Of a stretch of 64,000 bases of DNA, positions 7,909-17,519 are shown piece after piece (position 1 is the first letter of the stretch; every line of letters starts with the position of its first letter). The translations under genes and the position numbers were made by a program. The DNA lies in NCBI RefSeq assembly GCF_003762905.1, contig NZ_RJKS01000001.1, forward strand, positions 806,001 through 870,000, given 5' to 3'. Below the pieces are notes generated by a model that made no database searches, was not told the DNA's origin, and worked only from the letters and a program-made list of their open reading frames with translations. Source of the stretch: Curtobacterium sp. ZW137. Its GTDB lineage: Bacteria; Actinomycetota; Actinomycetes; Actinomycetales; Microbacteriaceae.

Positions 7909-9414
7909 CTACTGGTAGGAGGGGTGTGCGCGGAGCCACGCCTGGAACTGCTTGACGGCGACCTCGTGCTGCGCGTACGTGTCCGAGAACGCGGTCTCAC
8001 CCGTCTCGAGGTTCACGGTCACGAAGTACAGCCAGTTGCCGGTCGCGGGCGCGGTGACGGCCTTGATGGCGATATCACCCGGGTTCGAGATCGGCGCGGG
8101 CGGCAGCCCGGCGTGCTGGTAGGTGTTGTACACGTTCGACGCGTCGTTCCGCTCGGCGTCGGTCGTCGTCACCCGGTGCGTGTTGCCGGTGCCGTACGCG
8201 ACCGTGGCGTCGGACTGCAGCTTCATGCCCTGGTCGAGACGGTTCTGGAAGACCCGCGCGACCTTCGGGTAGTCCGCCGCGAGCCCTGCTTCCTTCTGCA
8301 CGAGCGACGCGAACACGATGACGTGCTCCTGGTCGGCCTCGGCGACGCCGGCCGCGGTGAGGTGCTGCTTCATCGTGCTGACCATCGACTGGAAGTACTG
8401 CTTCGCCGTCCACCCGGGGTTGATCGGGTAGGTCGCCGGGAACAACCAGCCCTCGAGCGTGGTGACTCCGGACGGCAGGTCGTAGGCGGAGAGGTCCTTC
8501 GCCGCCGCGGACACCTCGGCCTCGCTGAGGCCGGCCTTCGAGACCATGCCCGCCTCGATGTCCTTGAGCGCGGTGCCCTCGGGGATCACGATCGACGCCG
8601 TGACCTTGTTCTTGTCGTCCTGGAGCGCGGCCAGTGCCGCCTTCGAGCTCATGTGCTTCTTCATCGCGTACGAGCCCGGCTGGAACTGGACGTCGCTGGA
8701 CGCCAGCAGCAGCTTGTAGAACGCGGACGAGGTCTTCACGACACCGCTCCGCTGGAGGGTCTTCGCGACGTCCTCGCCGATGTCGCCCTGCTTGATCGTG
8801 ATGGTGACCTTCGACGTGCCGGAGCCGGTGTAGTCGTCGGTCTCCTTGGCGCCGGTCAGCGCGCCGATGACCTGCTGCACCTTCGGCGCCGCGAACGTGT
8901 ACGCCCCGACACCGGCGGCCAGCACGACCGCGACGATGACGATCCCGGCGATCAGTCCGCCACGCGACCGTCGGTGCGGTTCCCGCGGCGGCCTGGAGGC
9001 TCGCCCGCCGCCGCCACGTCGCCCGCGTCCGCCGCCTCCCGCGGCCCCATCGCCCCCGTCGGCCCCGCCGTCGTCCGGACCGAGCAGCGCGTGCACCTCC
9101 GGGTGCAGCTCCGGGTGCAGCGCGTCGGTGGGTTCCGCCACCGGTTCGGCGGCCGGCGCTGCCGGCTCACCGGCCGGCTCCGCCTGGCCGTCGTCGGCCG
9201 GCGAGACCGGCCGTTTCGGCTCTGGAGCCGGGGACTCGGCGCGGCGAGCCGATGCGGCTTCCCGGGCACGGGCCTCCCGGCGGGAGAGCGGTGGGTCTGC
9301 CGGACCGGCGGACCGAGGAGCGTCGTCTGATGCGCCGGCGGCGGACTGCTGGTCCTGCCGCTCGGCGTCGTTGCCGGGCGCGATGATCGCGTTCCAGTCC
9401 AGGTCGTCTGCCAA
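7909..9414 (-). CDS. mltG: MltG-type endolytic transglycosylase
   Basis: Membrane-anchored YceG/MltG protein that cuts nascent peptidoglycan strands and helps set glycan length. A long Pro/Ala/Glu-rich cytoplasmic part (about residues 1-160) precedes a TM segment (GGLIAGIVIVAVVLAAGVGA) and the YceG domain with EGWLFPATYPI, VIVFASLVQKEAG (catalytic Glu), VARVFQNRLDQGMKLQSDAT and APISNPGDIAIKA. TTG at 9414 (LADDLDWNAIIAPG) is the likely start: the frame continues to 9543 but would then overlap ruvX by 59 bases with unconserved residues. A GAGG lies about nine bases upstream of the TTG. It is placed between ruvX and the aro genes as usual in actinobacteria. Confidence 0.9.
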   Translation of the reverse strand: MADDLDWNAIIAPGNDAERQDQQSAAGASDDAPRSAGPADPPLSRREARAREAASARRAESPAPEPKRPVSPADDGQAEPAGEPAAPAAEPVAEPTDALHPELHPEVHALLGPDDGGADGGDGAAGGGGRGRRGGGGRASRPPREPHRRSRGGLIAGIVIVAVVLAAGVGAYTFAAPKVQQVIGALTGAKETDDYTGSGTSKVTITIKQGDIGEDVAKTLQRSGVVKTSSAFYKLLLASSDVQFQPGSYAMKKHMSSKAALAALQDDKNKVTASIVIPEGTALKDIEAGMVSKAGLSEAEVSAAAKDLSAYDLPSGVTTLEGWLFPATYPINPGWTAKQYFQSMVSTMKQHLTAAGVAEADQEHVIVFASLVQKEAGLAADYPKVARVFQNRLDQGMKLQSDATVAYGTGNTHRVTTTDAERNDASNVYNTYQHAGLPPAPISNPGDIAIKAVTAPATGNWLYFVTVNLETGETAFSDTYAQHEVAVKQFQAWLRAHPSYQ

Positions 9415-9484
9415 CGGTCCTCGGTCTCTCGGTCGGGAAGGCTCCGCAGGGGGCACCGCCGATCGGATCGGCGGGAGGGCAGCC

Positions 9485-9937
9485 CTACTCGGGGAGCGTG
9501 GCCCCAGGAGGGGCACCGGACGCGCGCTCGTGGTCGAGCGCATGTTGCAGAATGATAACAGCGGCCGCTTGGTCGATCACGGACCGCGACTTCTTGGCGT
9601 TGCGCCCGGCCTGCCGCATGCCGCGCTGCGCGGTCACCGTGGACAGTCGCTCGTCGACGAGGCGCACCGGCCGGTGCGCCGCGATCCGCGCGGCGAACTC
9701 GCGGGCGTCGGTCGTGGACGGGGTGTCGCCGCCGGACATCGACAGCGGCAGGCCGACCACGACCTCGAGCACGTCGTACTCGTCCGCGATCGCGAGGATC
9801 CGGACCAAGTCAGCGGAGTCGTCACGCTTGACGGTCTCCACCGGTGTCGCGATCAGGCCGTCGCGGTCGCACACGGCGACCCCGATCCGGGCACGGCCGA
9901 CGTCGACGCCGAGCCGACGCCCGGAGCGGATCGACAC
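9485..9937 (-). CDS. ruvX: Holliday junction resolvase-like protein / pre-16S rRNA nuclease YqgF
   Basis: YqgF/RuvX family with an RNase H-like fold; in E. coli it matures the 16S rRNA 5' end. The 150-residue protein has the signature GVDVGRARIGVAVCD (first catalytic Asp), VVGLPLSMSGGD and VDERLSTVTAQRGM with VIDQAAAVIILQHAL near the end. It begins two bases after the alaS stop, in the conserved alaS-ruvX-mltG order. Confidence 0.95.
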   Translation of the reverse strand: MSIRSGRRLGVDVGRARIGVAVCDRDGLIATPVETVKRDDSADLVRILAIADEYDVLEVVVGLPLSMSGGDTPSTTDAREFAARIAAHRPVRLVDERLSTVTAQRGMRQAGRNAKKSRSVIDQAAAVIILQHALDHERASGAPPGATLPE

Positions 9938-9939
9938 GC

Positions 9940-12597
9940 TCAGCCCGCGAGCCGGGCGGTGACCGCCCGGAGCGCCGCCGGGAGCGCAGCCGGGTCCGTT
10001 CCGCCGCCCTGGGCGAGGTCCGGCTTGCCGCCGCCACCGCCGCCGAGGACACCGGCCGCTTCCTTGGCGAGGGGGCCGGCCTGCACACCGGCGGCGCGCG
10101 CGGCGTCGTTGGTGGCGACGATGACGACCGGCTTGTCGTTGACGACCGCACCGAGGATCACCACGGCGGCGCCGTCGCCGAGCTGGGCACGGACACCGGT
10201 CGCGAGCGCGCGGAGGTCGTCACCGGACTTCAGGCCGTCGACCGACTCGGCCACGACCGTGGTGCCGCCGATCGTCGTCGCCTGGCGGGCGATGGTCGGC
10301 ACACGCTGCTGCAGCCCCGCCGACTCGAACTCCGCGATGCGCTTCTGCGCGGTGCGGAGGTCCTCCATCAGGGACTGGACGCGGGTCGGGAGGTCGTCGC
10401 GAGGTGCCTTCAGTGCACTCGAGAGCTGCGAGACGATGGTGCGCTCGACCGCGAGGTCACGGAAGCCCTCGAGGCCGACGAGCGCCTCGACACGACGGTT
10501 GGTCGACCCGACACTGGCTTCACCGACCAGGTTGACCAGACCGACCTGCGCGCTCGAGGCGACGTGCGTTCCACCGCAGAGTTCGCGGGACCACGGGCCG
10601 CCGATGTCGACCATGCGGACCTCGGCGCCGTACTTCTCGCCGAAGAGCGCCTGGGCACCGAGTTCCTTGGCCTGGTCGAGGGGCAGCACGCGCGTCGAGA
10701 CCTCGAGGTCGGAGCGGATCGCGGTGTTCACGACCTCTTCGATCTCGGAGCGCGTCGCGAGCGAGATCGGCTGGCTCCAGGAGAAGTCGAGGCGCATGTA
10801 GCCGGACTTGTTGTAGGAGCCGGCCTGCAGCGCCTCCGGGCCGAGGATGTCACGGAGTGCGGCGTTGACGAGGTGGGTCGCCGAGTGCGCCTGCGTGGCA
10901 CCGCGGCGGTACTCCGCGTCGACGACGGTGGTCGCCGCGTCGCCGACACCGACCTCGCCCGAGCGCACCTGCACGGTGTGGCTCCAGAGGCCGGAGACCG
11001 GGCGCTGGACGTCGAGGACCTCGAGGTCGAAGCCGTTGCCGATGATCGAGCCCTGGTCCGCGTCCTGGCCGCCGGACTCCGCGTAGAGCGAGGTCTCCCC
11101 GAGGATGACCTCGGCGATGTCGCCCACGACGGCGCGGTCGACGCTGACGCCGCCGACGATGATGCCGAGCACGTTCGACTCGGCTTCGAGCGCGTCGTAG
11201 CCGAGGAACGTGGTCTCGCCCCTGGCCCGGAACGCGCTGTACACGCTGAGGTCCGCGAGGGCGGTCTTCTTGCTCTTCGCGTCCGCCTTGGCGCGGGCAC
11301 GCTGCTCGGACATCAGGGTGTCGAACGCGGTGCGGTCGACGTGGACCCCCGCTTCCTCCGCCATCTCGAGCGTCAGGTCGATCGGGAACCCGAACGTGTC
11401 GTGGAGCAGGAACGCGGTGTCGCCGCCGATCGACGGCTGGCCGTCCTGCTTCGCACGCTCCACCGCGACGTCGAGGATCGTCGTGCCCTGCGCGAGCGTG
11501 CGGAGGAAGGTCTCTTCCTCGGCGTAGGCGATCCGCGCGATGCGGTCGTAGTCCGACGCGACCTCGGGGTAGGCGTCGCGCATGGCGTCACGCGACTCCG
11601 GGAACAGCTGCGGGAACGTCGCGGTCTCCACGCCGAGCAAGCGCATCGCGCGCACCGTGCGGCGGAGCAGGCGACGGAGGATGTAGCCGCGACCCTCGTT
11701 CGACGGCGAGACCCCGTCGGCGATGAGCATCAGCGCGGAACGGACGTGGTCCGCGATGACGCGCATGCGGACGTCGTCCTCGTGCACCGCGCCGTACCGG
11801 CGACCGGAGATCTCCGCCGCCTTGTCGAGGACCGGGCGGACCTGGTCGATCTCGTACATGTTGTCGACGCCCTGCTTGATGAACGCGACGCGCTCCAGGC
11901 CCATGCCGGTGTCGATGTTCTTGTTCGGCAGCTCGCCGGTGATCTCGAAGTCGTACTTCGAGCGGACGTCGGCGATCTGGTACTGCATGAACACGAGGTT
12001 CCAGATCTCGACGTAGCGGTCGTCGTCCGTCGCCGGACCACCGTCGATGCCGTATGCGGGACCGCGGTCGAAGAAGATCTCCGAGCAGGGGCCCGCCGGA
12101 CCGGGCTGCCCGGTCGACCAGTAGTTGGTGTCCTTGCCGAGGCGCTGGATGCGCTCGTCGGGCAGGGAGGAGTGCTGCTTCCAGAACGCGATCGCCTCGT
12201 CGTCGTCCTCGTACACGGTGACCCAGAGGTCGTCGGCCGAGAACCCGAGCCCTCCGTCGGACTCCGCGCCCGTGAGGAACTCCCAGGCGTACTGGATCGC
12301 CTGCTCCTTGAAGTAGTCCCCGAACGAGAAGTTGCCGTTCATCTGGAAGAACGTGCCGTGCCGCGGGGTCTTGCCGACCTCTTCGATGTCGTTCGTGCGG
12401 ATGCACTTCTGGACGCTCGTCGCGCGGGGGTACGGCGCCGGGATCAGCCCGGTGAGGTACGGGATGAAGGGGACCATGCCGGCGACCGTGAACAGCAGCG
12501 ACGGGTCGTCCGAGACGAGCGAGGCGGACGGGACGACGGTGTGGCCGCGGTCACCGAAGTACTGGAGCCAACGGCGGCGGATCTCTGCGGTCTGCAT
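9940..12597 (-). CDS. alaS: Alanyl-tRNA synthetase
   Basis: Charges tRNA-Ala. At 885 residues it has the full bacterial layout: class II core starting MQTAEIRRRWLQYFGDRGHT with the VSDDPSLLFTVAGM motif, the editing domain with AHSATHLVNAAL and the zinc/active-site CGGTHV (about residues 665-670), and the C-terminal GGGGGGKPDLAQGGG motif of the C-Ala domain. Expression is probably shared with the downstream ruvX and mltG, which follow at short distances. Confidence 0.98.
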   Translation of the reverse strand: MQTAEIRRRWLQYFGDRGHTVVPSASLVSDDPSLLFTVAGMVPFIPYLTGLIPAPYPRATSVQKCIRTNDIEEVGKTPRHGTFFQMNGNFSFGDYFKEQAIQYAWEFLTGAESDGGLGFSADDLWVTVYEDDDEAIAFWKQHSSLPDERIQRLGKDTNYWSTGQPGPAGPCSEIFFDRGPAYGIDGGPATDDDRYVEIWNLVFMQYQIADVRSKYDFEITGELPNKNIDTGMGLERVAFIKQGVDNMYEIDQVRPVLDKAAEISGRRYGAVHEDDVRMRVIADHVRSALMLIADGVSPSNEGRGYILRRLLRRTVRAMRLLGVETATFPQLFPESRDAMRDAYPEVASDYDRIARIAYAEEETFLRTLAQGTTILDVAVERAKQDGQPSIGGDTAFLLHDTFGFPIDLTLEMAEEAGVHVDRTAFDTLMSEQRARAKADAKSKKTALADLSVYSAFRARGETTFLGYDALEAESNVLGIIVGGVSVDRAVVGDIAEVILGETSLYAESGGQDADQGSIIGNGFDLEVLDVQRPVSGLWSHTVQVRSGEVGVGDAATTVVDAEYRRGATQAHSATHLVNAALRDILGPEALQAGSYNKSGYMRLDFSWSQPISLATRSEIEEVVNTAIRSDLEVSTRVLPLDQAKELGAQALFGEKYGAEVRMVDIGGPWSRELCGGTHVASSAQVGLVNLVGEASVGSTNRRVEALVGLEGFRDLAVERTIVSQLSSALKAPRDDLPTRVQSLMEDLRTAQKRIAEFESAGLQQRVPTIARQATTIGGTTVVAESVDGLKSGDDLRALATGVRAQLGDGAAVVILGAVVNDKPVVIVATNDAARAAGVQAGPLAKEAAGVLGGGGGGKPDLAQGGGTDPAALPAALRAVTARLAG

Positions 12598-12647
12598 GGT
12601 GCTTCCTGATGACGTGGGAGGGCGGGACGTGCTGGTGAGCGCGACGG

Positions 12648-12830
12648 TCAGGCGTCGGTGCGGAGCTCGGCTTCGCGGGAACGGTAGCCGTCGGCCACGG
12701 CGCTCGTGAAGGCCTTCGTGCGGGCGTCGACCTCGGCGAGGAACGTCGCGCCTGCGGAGGTCCTGCTGACCCGGTGGGCGACGAGGAACCCGATGACGAC
12801 GCCGACGGCGACGAAGAACAGCTGCTTCAC
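12648..12830 (-). CDS. Small single-TM protein
   Basis: A 60-residue protein, MKQLFFVAVGVVIGFLVAHR onward, with one N-terminal membrane helix (about residues 4-20) and a charged C-terminal half (FLAEVDARTKAFTSAVADGYRSREAE) likely to be helical. Small membrane proteins at this rpsD-alaS position are common in Microbacteriaceae; I do not know their function. GGAGGC just upstream provides a ribosome site. Likely co-transcribed with alaS, 50 bases downstream. Confidence 0.75.
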   Translation of the reverse strand: MKQLFFVAVGVVIGFLVAHRVSRTSAGATFLAEVDARTKAFTSAVADGYRSREAELRTDA

Positions 12831-12896
12831 GGGGCCTCCTTGTCGAGCACGCCGAGGCGCGCGTCCGACCAGCTTAGCCGCAGCCCCGGGAACGCC

Positions 12897-12933
12897 GAAC
12901 GGCGGGCCGTCCGGAGTGGACGACCCGCCGTTC
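12897..12933 (-). terminator. Hairpin downstream of rpsD
   Basis: Inverted repeat GAACGGCGGGCCGTCC (12897-12912) and GGACGACCCGCCGTTC (12918-12933) with a five-base loop and a central mismatch pair. It starts 16 bases past the rpsD stop and has no T-run, as is common in high-GC actinobacteria. It probably ends the rpsD transcript before the next gene. Confidence 0.75.
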
Positions 12934-12948
12934 AGGCAGTGCGATGGA

Positions 12949-13578
12949 TCAGCGAGCTGCGTAGTACTCGACGACGAGCTGCACTTCGCAGGTCACGGGG
13001 ACCTCGGCGCGCTTCGGGCGACGCACGAGGCGGGCCTGGAGCTTGTCGATCTCGACCTCGAGGTAACCCGGGACCTTCGGGAGGACTTCCTGGTGGCCAC
13101 CGGCAGCGGCGACCTGGAAGGGCTCGAGCGACTCGGAGCGCTGCTTGACGTGGATCAGCTGGCCCTCCTTGACGCGGAAGGAGGGGCGGTCGACGAGCTT
13201 GCCGTCCACCAGGATGTGGCGGTGCACGATCAGCTGACGGGCCTGCGAGGTCGTGCGGGCGAAGCCGGCACGGAGCACGAGGGCGTCGAGGCGCTGCTCG
13301 AGCAGCTCGACCAGGTTCTCACCGGTCAGGCCGTTGGTCTTGCGGGCCTCTTCGAAGACGATGCGGAGCTGCTTCTCGCGGATGCCGTACTGGGCGCGCA
13401 GACGCTGCTTCTCACGGAGGCGGACGGCGTAGTCGCTGTCCGCACGACGGCGCGTACGGCCGTGCTCACCGGGCCCGTAGGGGCGCTTCTCGAGGTAACG
13501 GGCCGCCTTCGGCGTCAGCGGGATGCCGAGCGCGCGCGACAGGCGGGTCTTGCTGCGGGTGCGTGACTTGGTAGACAC
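12949..13578 (-). CDS. rpsD: 30S ribosomal protein S4
   Basis: Primary 16S rRNA-binding protein of the 30S body. The 209-residue protein begins VSTKSRTRSKTRLSRALGIP and contains KRPYGPGEHGR and the S4 RNA-binding domain with LDALVLRAGFARTTSQARQL and HRHILVDGKLVDRPSF. There is no CxxC zinc site, so this is the zinc-independent form. GTG at 13578 is preceded by AAAAGGA. A lone rpsD outside the alpha operon is normal for Microbacteriaceae. The 226 bases upstream are free of genes and should hold the promoter and leader. Confidence 0.97.
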   Translation of the reverse strand: MSTKSRTRSKTRLSRALGIPLTPKAARYLEKRPYGPGEHGRTRRRADSDYAVRLREKQRLRAQYGIREKQLRIVFEEARKTNGLTGENLVELLEQRLDALVLRAGFARTTSQARQLIVHRHILVDGKLVDRPSFRVKEGQLIHVKQRSESLEPFQVAAAGGHQEVLPKVPGYLEVEIDKLQARLVRRPKRAEVPVTCEVQLVVEYYAAR

Positions 13579-13804
13579 AGGGTCCTTTTCTCTGTACTGA
13601 ACTGAAGTTGTCGCGGGTCTCGGCACGCGCACGTGTCGACGAACCCCGTGACGGGATCCAGAGGGATGAGCCTGTGGGATCGGACGGCTACAGTCCGAAC
13701 CTCTGCCCCCGTGCCGCGGGACCACACGAGGTGGAGGCGACACTCTGTCCTCGACGCAGCCGCACGCGAGGACCAGGACTTAGGCCCGTCAACGATAGCA
13801 GGGT

Positions 13805-15190
13805 TCAGGCGTCGCCAGAAGCGCCACGCGTGATCTTCCGGAGCCGGTCGAGGCGGGGACCGACTTCACGCTCGTAGCCGTTCGTGGTCGGCGTGTAGTA
13901 CTCGGTGCCCTCGAGCGCGTCCGGGAGGTACTGCTGCTGGGCGACCCCGTGCTCGGCGTCGTGCGAGTAGATGTAGCCCTTGCCGTGCCCGAGCCGCTTC
14001 GCCCCGGCGTAGTGGGCGTCCCGGAGGTGGTTCGGCACGACGCCCATCCGCCCCGCCTTGACGTCCGCCATCGCGGCGTTCACGCCGCTGTAGGCGGCGT
14101 TCGACTTCGGTGCGGTCGCCAGGTAGACGACGGCTTCGGCGAGGGGGATCCGGCCCTCGGGCATGCCGATGAGCTGCACGGCCTGGGCGGCGGCGACCGC
14201 GATGGGCAGCGCCTGCGGGTCCGCCATGCCGATGTCCTCCGACGCGGAGATGATGATCCGCCTGGCGATGAACCGGGGGTCCTCCCCCGCTTCGATCATC
14301 CGGGCCAGGTAGTGCAGCGCGGCGTCGACGTCGCTCCCCCGCACCGACTTGATGAACGCGCTGATGACGTCGTAGTGCTCGTCACCCTGCCGGTCGTAGC
14401 GGAGCAGTGCCCGGTCGACCGCGGCCGCGACGGTGTCCGCGTCGACGACGGGGACCTGGTCGTCGTCGTCGTCCTGCGCAGCACCGGCGGACGCGGCGGC
14501 GGCTTCGAGGGCCGTCAGCGCACGACGGGCGTCACCGGACGCGAGCCGGACGATCGCGGACCGGGCTTCGTCGCCGAGGACCACGGAGCCGCCGAGACCA
14601 CGCGGGTCCTCCACGGCGCGGTCGACGAGCATCCCGAGGTCGGCGTCGGTGAGCGGCTTCAGGGTGAGCAGCAGCGAACGGGAGAGCAACGGGGAGATCA
14701 CCGAGAACGAAGGGTTCTCGGTCGTCGCGGCGATGAGGATCACCCAGCCGTTCTCGACGCCGGGCAGCAGGGCGTCCTGCTGGGCCTTGCTGAAGCGGTG
14801 GATCTCGTCGAGGAACAGCACCGTCGTCGAGCCGTAGAGGTCACGGTGGGTGAGGGCCTTCTCCATCACTTCGCGCACGTCCTTGACGCCGGCGGTGACC
14901 GCGGAGAGCTCGACGAACTCCCGCCCGGACTGCCGGGCGATCGCCTGGGCCAGGGTGGTCTTGCCCGTGCCGGGCGGCCCCCAGAGGATCACGGAGACGC
15001 CACCGGGGTTCTCCCGCGTGCCGGTGGCGAGCTGCACGAGCGGCGAGCCCCGGCCGAGGAGGTGCTGCTGCCCCGCCACTTCCTCGAGACTGGTCGGCCG
15101 CATCCGCACGGCGAGCGGCACCGAGCCCTGCGCCAGGCCGGTCCGACCGCCGGTCGTGGGCGCGTTCATGCCCGATCGGTCCGCTGCCAT
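13805..15190 (-). CDS. rarA: Replication-associated recombination protein RarA (MgsA)
   Basis: AAA+ ATPase related to clamp loaders and RuvB that acts at stalled forks. Walker [16 protein letters not shown] lies at about residues 72-86 and Walker [21 protein letters not shown] follows, then the sensor AATTENPSF and the C-terminal tetramerisation part with [21 protein letters not shown] use ATG 15190 ([15 protein letters not shown], 461 residues); a later ATG at 15169 is possible. It diverges from the cyclophilin gene, with 94 bases between the two starts. Confidence 0.95.
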   Translation of the reverse strand: MAADRSGMNAPTTGGRTGLAQGSVPLAVRMRPTSLEEVAGQQHLLGRGSPLVQLATGTRENPGGVSVILWGPPGTGKTTLAQAIARQSGREFVELSAVTAGVKDVREVMEKALTHRDLYGSTTVLFLDEIHRFSKAQQDALLPGVENGWVILIAATTENPSFSVISPLLSRSLLLTLKPLTDADLGMLVDRAVEDPRGLGGSVVLGDEARSAIVRLASGDARRALTALEAAAASAGAAQDDDDDQVPVVDADTVAAAVDRALLRYDRQGDEHYDVISAFIKSVRGSDVDAALHYLARMIEAGEDPRFIARRIIISASEDIGMADPQALPIAVAAAQAVQLIGMPEGRIPLAEAVVYLATAPKSNAAYSGVNAAMADVKAGRMGVVPNHLRDAHYAGAKRLGHGKGYIYSHDAEHGVAQQQYLPDALEGTEYYTPTTNGYEREVGPRLDRLRKITRGASGDA

Positions 15191-15247
15191 GTCCTCAATC
15201 GTAGGCGGGCGCACCGACACCTCCTTCATAGGGAGGGGTCCGATACG

Positions 15248-15268
15248 CTCGTCGCACACTGCGACGAG
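15248..15268 (+). promoter_or_regulatory. Perfect inverted repeat in the leader of the cyclophilin gene
   Basis: CTCGTCGCA, a three-base loop (CAC), then TGCGACGAG, a perfect 9-bp stem between the divergent rarA and cyclophilin starts. It could be a transcription-factor operator or a 5' leader hairpin; nothing in the sequence decides between them. Confidence 0.45.
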
Positions 15269-15284
15269 AGGGCAGATCAGCACC

Positions 15285-16109
15285 GTGGCACCCAAGAACC
15301 AGGCGCGTGACAACCGCGAGGCGCGCGAGCGGCTCCGACTCTACGAGGCACGACAGGGCCTCCACGACCGCCAACGTCGTCGCCGTCGCCGCGACAACCT
15401 CGTCGGACTGGGTGCTCTCGTCGTCGTCGCCGCCCTCGCCACCGGGTCGCAACTCGCCTTCGCCGGCTCGCAGCCGTCCGGGAAGGCCAGCGCCTCGGCG
15501 TCCGCCAGTGCCAGTGCGTCCGCGACGCCCACCCCCTCCGCCAGCGCCACCGCGAGCAACACGGGCGACGTGCCGAGCAAGTCGATCGCGAAGAACAGCA
15601 CCTGGACCGGCTCGATCACGCTGAACAAGGACGTGAAGCTCGGGATCGAGCTCGACGGGAAGAAGGCGCCGCAGGCCACGAGCGTCGAGATCGACCTCAT
15701 CCGCAAGCAGTTCTACGAGGGCACCACCTGCCACCGGCTCGCGGACAGCGACGGGTTCAAGTTCCTGCAGTGCGGCTCCGCGAACGGCGACGGCACGGGT
15801 GACGCCGGCTTCGAGTACGGCCCGATCGAGAACACCCCGAGCGACGACGTCTACGACAAGGGCACGATCGCCATCGCGCGGAGCTCCTCGACGTCCTCGC
15901 AGTCCACCCAGTTCTTCATCGTCTACGGCGACACCACGCTCGACGGCTCCACCGGTGGGTACACCGTCGTCGGCAAGGTCACGAGCGGGCTCTCCGAGCT
16001 CCAGTCGAAGATCACGTCGAAGGGCATCTCGGACGCGAGTTCGGACGGCACCGGCGCCCCGAAGGTGGCCACCACGATCACCGCGGCGACCATCAAGCAG
16101 GACCAGTAG
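15285..16109 (+). CDS. Membrane-anchored cyclophilin-type peptidyl-prolyl isomerase
   Basis: Peptidyl-prolyl cis-trans isomerase of the cyclophilin fold, likely acting on exported proteins outside the membrane. From GTG 15285 (274 residues): a basic cytoplasmic start, a TM segment ([23 protein letters not shown], about residues 40-62), a Ser/Ala-rich linker ([19 protein letters not shown]) and the cyclophilin domain with [32 protein letters not shown] and [15 protein letters not shown]. Catalytic-site FHR is CHR here, as in many actinobacterial anchored cyclophilins. It is followed by a DUF349 gene, the usual actinobacterial pair. Confidence 0.92.
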   Translation: MAPKNQARDNREARERLRLYEARQGLHDRQRRRRRRDNLVGLGALVVVAALATGSQLAFAGSQPSGKASASASASASASATPTPSASATASNTGDVPSKSIAKNSTWTGSITLNKDVKLGIELDGKKAPQATSVEIDLIRKQFYEGTTCHRLADSDGFKFLQCGSANGDGTGDAGFEYGPIENTPSDDVYDKGTIAIARSSSTSSQSTQFFIVYGDTTLDGSTGGYTVVGKVTSGLSELQSKITSKGISDASSDGTGAPKVATTITAATIKQDQ

Positions 16110-16154
16110 TCCACAGCCGAGCGCATCGGCGGGCCGCTGGGGCCGCCCGTGCAA

Positions 16155-16160
16155 TAGGGT
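16155..16160 (+). promoter_or_regulatory. Possible -10 element for the DUF349 gene
   Basis: TAGGGT in the 112-base gap before the DUF349 gene resembles an actinobacterial housekeeping -10 box and would give a leader of roughly 55 bases. No convincing -35 box is seen. Confidence 0.3.
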
Positions 16161-16221
16161 GGCTTCCTGACCGTGCCGACGGTGACGTCGGTGATGCACG
16201 ACCACGATCGAGGCGAGACCT

Positions 16222-17454
16222 GTGGGATCTGACGAAGCAACGACCTGGGGGCGCGTCGACGACGACGGCACCGTGTACGTCCGGTACCAGGACACCGAGC
16301 GTGTCGTGGGTGAGTACCCGGACGCCACCGCCGACGAAGCGCTCGCGTACTTCGCCCGGAAGTACGCCGACCTCGAAGGCCAGGTGAAGATCGCCGAGCA
16401 GCGCGTGCAGCGCGGCGCATCGGCGAACGACGTCGCCCGGACGGTCGAGCACCTGACGGCGCTCGTCACCGAAGCGCGGGTCGTCGGCGACATCAAGTCG
16501 CTCGAAGACCGCGTCGCGGCGCTGTCCGAGCAGCTCGGGTCGCTCACCAAGGAGCAGGCCGAACAGGCGCAGCAGGCGCTGACCGAGGCGCTCGCGTTCC
16601 GCACCGGCCTCGTCGAAGAGGCAGAGGCGCTGGCGGCCGTCGACCCGGCACGCGCGCAGTGGAAGCAGATCACCGCGCAGCTCGACGACGTCTTCTCGCG
16701 CTGGCAGCAGCACCAGCACGAGGGACCGCGCATCCCCAAGAACGAGGCCAACGAGCTCTGGAAGCGGTTCCGCTCGGCCCGCTCCACCGTGGACCAGCAC
16801 CGTCGTGCGTTCTACTCGGACCTCGACGCGCAGCACCGCGACGCCCGGACCCGCAAGCAGGAACTCGTCCAGCAGGCCGAGGCACTCGCGCCCCGGGGCT
16901 CCGACGCGATCCCGACGTACCGCCAGCTCCTCGACGACTGGAAGCGCGCCGGTCGTGCGGGCAAGCGCCACGACGACGCACTCTGGGCCCGCTTCAAGGC
17001 CGCGGGTGACGTCCTCTTCGAGCAGCGCCACGCCGAGAGCGCCGCGGAGAACGAGGAGTACTCCGCCAACCTCGAGGCCAAGCTCGCGCTCGTCGCCGAA
17101 GCCGAACCGCTCCTGCAGCAGCAGGACCGTGCCGCCGCACGGAAGTCCCTGACCGACATCCAGCGTCGTTGGGACGAGATCGGCCGGGTCCCCCGCGCCG
17201 ACGTCCGTCGGGTCGAGGACCGCCTCCGTGCCGTCGAGGACCACGTCCGCGGGCTCGAGGACGCGCACTGGCGCGAGTCGAACCCGGAGCGCAAGGCCCG
17301 CACGACCGGGCTCGCGAGCCAGCTCGAGGACGCGATCGGCAAGCTCGAGGCCGAACTCGAAGCAGCGAAGGCCTCCGGCGACGCCCGCAAGATCAAGGAC
17401 GCGCAGGAAGCCCTGGACGCCCGCAAGATCTGGCTCGACGCCCTCGGCGGCTGA
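16222..17454 (+). CDS. DUF349 coiled-coil protein
   Basis: 410 residues, mostly charged helix. The N-terminus (MGSDEATTWGRVDDDGTVYV) resembles the start of actinobacterial DUF349 proteins, and the DUF349 repeats appear from about residue 145 on: QWKQITAQLDDVFSRWQQ, ANELWKRFRSARSTVDQHRR, TYRQLLDDWKRAGRAGKRHD and ALWARFKAAGDVLFEQR. A final coiled coil (LASQLEDAIGKLEAELEAAK) closes the protein. The biochemical role is not established; DUF349 proteins have been tied to stress or nucleic-acid functions only loosely. The GTG start has GAGGCGAG just upstream. A strong hairpin follows. Confidence 0.88.
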   Translation: MGSDEATTWGRVDDDGTVYVRYQDTERVVGEYPDATADEALAYFARKYADLEGQVKIAEQRVQRGASANDVARTVEHLTALVTEARVVGDIKSLEDRVAALSEQLGSLTKEQAEQAQQALTEALAFRTGLVEEAEALAAVDPARAQWKQITAQLDDVFSRWQQHQHEGPRIPKNEANELWKRFRSARSTVDQHRRAFYSDLDAQHRDARTRKQELVQQAEALAPRGSDAIPTYRQLLDDWKRAGRAGKRHDDALWARFKAAGDVLFEQRHAESAAENEEYSANLEAKLALVAEAEPLLQQQDRAAARKSLTDIQRRWDEIGRVPRADVRRVEDRLRAVEDHVRGLEDAHWRESNPERKARTTGLASQLEDAIGKLEAELEAAKASGDARKIKDAQEALDARKIWLDALGG

Positions 17455-17466
17455 TCACACGGCACC

Positions 17467-17510
17467 ACGACAGCGGCCCCGCGACCATCCGGTCGCGGGG
17501 CCGCTGTCGT
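17467..17510. terminator. Perfect 20-bp hairpin between convergent genes
   Basis: ACGACAGCGGCCCCGCGACC (17467-17486) and its exact complement (17491-17510) around an ATCC loop. It lies 12 bases after the DUF349 stop and can serve transcripts from both sides, as ribF ends towards it. No T-run follows on either strand. Confidence 0.85.
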
Positions 17511-17519
17511 CCGCGCCCC

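Noticed and set aside
9415..9543. Longer mltG start overlapping ruvX
   Set aside because: The added residues look like random high-GC translation and would overlap ruvX by 59 bases; TTG 9414 gives a family-like start.
13579..13804. A possible S4 autoregulatory leader upstream of rpsD
   Set aside because: No pseudoknot or 16S-like structure could be recognised by eye; the region is simply described as promoter and leader.
16115..16150. GC-rich imperfect inverted repeat after the cyclophilin gene as terminator
   Set aside because: Only about five consecutive pairs form with interruptions, much weaker than the other hairpins in the window.
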